Shown: piece after piece, positions 4,881 through 5,953 of the stretch
Position numbering within the stretch: the first letter of the stretch is position 1
Layout: each line of letters opens with the position of its first letter
DNA from: Pseudomonadota bacterium
GTDB lineage: Bacteria; Pseudomonadota; Alphaproteobacteria; Acetobacterales; Acetobacteraceae
DNA: 5,953 nucleotides
NCBI GenBank assembly: GCA_021779655.1
Contig: JAJYAF010000151.1
Span: forward strand, 1 to 5,953
Direction of reading: 5' to 3'
Made by a program: the position numbers and the translations under genes
The notes under the pieces: generated by a model
What the model saw: the letters and a program-made list of their open reading frames with translations, nothing else
Database searches by the model: none
What the model was told of the DNA's origin: nothing

Positions 4881-5953
4881 ATGAAGGCTGACGCGCAAGC
4901 CCGGTCGCGGCTGCGCCTGGGCGCGCTGGTGGGGGCGCTGGGTGTCGTCTATGGGGATATCGGCACCAGCCCGCTCTATGCCTTGCAGGCATCGCTTGGC
5001 TATTTCCAGGGCAGCGGCCTCAGGTATGGCGATATTTTCGGCCTGCTTTCGCTGATCTTCTGGGCGCTCCTGATCGTGGTGACCCTTAAATACGTCACCT
5101 TCATCATGCGGGCCGACAATAACGGCGAAGGCGGCACGCTTTCGCTGATGGCACTGGGCGGCAGGGTGGCGCGCAGCAGGCGGACGCGCGAGATCCTCGG
5201 CATCATCGGCATTGTGGGCGCTGGACTGTTCTTCGGCGACGGGGTGATAACCCCGGCGATTTCCATTCTCTCGGCGGTGGAAGGCATCACGGTTGTCTCG
5301 CCGGGGCTTTCCCATCTGGTTCTGCCGGTGGCGCTCGTCGTCATTGCCGGGCTGTTTCTGGTGCAGCGGCACGGCACGCACGCGGTTGGGCGCGCCTTCG
5401 GTCCGATCATGGCGTTATGGTTCCTCACCATCGGGGTGCTGGGATTGAACCAGATTCTGCGGCATCCTTTCGTGCTGCAGGCGCTGAACCCGTATTACAG
5501 CCTGGCCTTCATCGTCCGGCACGACCGGATCGCCTTCATCGCGCTGGGCGCGGTGGTGCTGGCGGTCACCGGCGCCGAGGCGCTTTACGCCGATATGAGC
5601 CATTTCGGCCGCAGGCCCATCCGGGCCAGCTGGCTGTTCTTCGTGCTGCCTTGTCTGGTGCTGAACTATTTCGGCCAGGGCGCGCTGGTGATCAGCGAGC
5701 CCTCTGCCGCCGACAATCCGTTCTACAAACTGGCGCCGCATGTGTTGCGGGCGCCGATGATCGTCCTGGCGACCATCGCGACCGTAATCGCCAGCCAGGC
5801 GGTGATCAGCGGGGCCTATTCCGTCGCGCGCATGTGCGTGCAGATGGGTCTGCTGCCGCGAATGGAGATCCGCCACACCAGCGAACTCGAAGAGGGGCAG
5901 ATTTTCGTGCCGCAGATCAACGCCCTGCTGGCCGCCGGGGTGGTCCCTCTGGT
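4881..5953 (+). CDS. kup: Kup-type potassium uptake protein (N-terminal part; continues past the right edge)
   Basis: The first 357 residues of a KUP/HAK/KT family inner membrane potassium transporter, thought to import K+ with protons; full members are usually about 620-660 residues, so roughly half is present. Typical blocks are [17 protein letters not shown] (18-34), [16 protein letters not shown] (77-92), [19 protein letters not shown] (117-135), [13 protein letters not shown] (165-177), NPYYSLAFI (203-211) and [18 protein letters not shown] (230-247). About seven or eight hydrophobic segments are seen in this part, with no stop or frameshift. The cytoplasmic C-terminal domain is outside the window. 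ATG at 4881 is chosen because AGGA sits 6 nt upstream and an in-frame TGA at 4869 rules out longer starts without readthrough; the resulting 13-residue lead-in before the first helix suits the family. It lies 136 bp after mltA on the same strand, with its own leader structure, so it may be transcribed independently. Confidence 0.96.
   Translation, partial: MKADAQARSRLRLGALVGALGVVYGDIGTSPLYALQASLGYFQGSGLRYGDIFGLLSLIFWALLIVVTLKYVTFIMRADNNGEGGTLSLMALGGRVARSRRTREILGIIGIVGAGLFFGDGVITPAISILSAVEGITVVSPGLSHLVLPVALVVIAGLFLVQRHGTHAVGRAFGPIMALWFLTIGVLGLNQILRHPFVLQALNPYYSLAFIVRHDRIAFIALGAVVLAVTGAEALYADMSHFGRRPIRASWLFFVLPCLVLNYFGQGALVISEPSAADNPFYKLAPHVLRAPMIVLATIATVIASQAVISGAYSVARMCVQMGLLPRMEIRHTSELEEGQIFVPQINALLAAGVVPL

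Noticed and set aside
4878..5876. Minus-strand frames opposite kup
   Set aside because: They are His/Arg/Gln-rich antisense translations over a clear Kup coding sequence, with no independent evidence.

Overview
The window is GC-rich, densely packed bacterial chromosome. It most resembles an alphaproteobacterium, probably Rhodospirillales/Acetobacteraceae. The grounds are the ftsB (divIC-like) to pdhA order, the Tim44-domain gene directly ahead of mltA, and the high-GC codon choice. The taxonomic assignment is inference from protein style and gene order, not from a marker gene. I see no RNA genes, insertion sequences, prophage genes or CRISPR array.

Left half (1-2855), all on the minus strand. 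Reading in the direction of transcription from 2855: a small histidine phosphatase of the phosphoglycerate-mutase type overlaps by 4 bp (ATGA) an N-formylglutamate amidohydrolase-family gene. About 80 bp further on lies a small three-helix membrane protein, and a good intrinsic terminator (about 1086-1110) closes this putative operon. After an AT-rich spacer come a FtsB/DivIC-type septum formation initiator with a TTG start and, 250 bp later, the 5' end of pdhA (pyruvate dehydrogenase E1 alpha), which runs off the left edge. The ftsB-pdhA gap holds a GC hairpin followed by T-rich sequence, a weak candidate promoter and a 13-bp tandem repeat.

Right half (2932-5953), all on the plus strand. A short divergent intergenic region (76 bp) carries two near-identical 15-bp direct repeats. 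It leads into a membrane-anchored Tim44-domain protein, then mltA (lytic transglycosylase A, a lipoprotein) starting 1 nt after the Tim44 stop. After a 136-bp gap with a hairpin and a small in-frame upstream ORF comes the 5' part of kup (potassium uptake), cut by the right edge.

The genes are housekeeping: central carbon metabolism, cell division, envelope/peptidoglycan remodelling and K+ uptake. Nothing here is clearly a new system. The more unusual points are small and regulatory: the in-frame TGA-interrupted leader of kup, a Shine-Dalgarno-led mini-ORF before the membrane protein gene, the repeats at the Tim44 start, and the phosphatase/FGase/membrane-protein grouping of unknown purpose.
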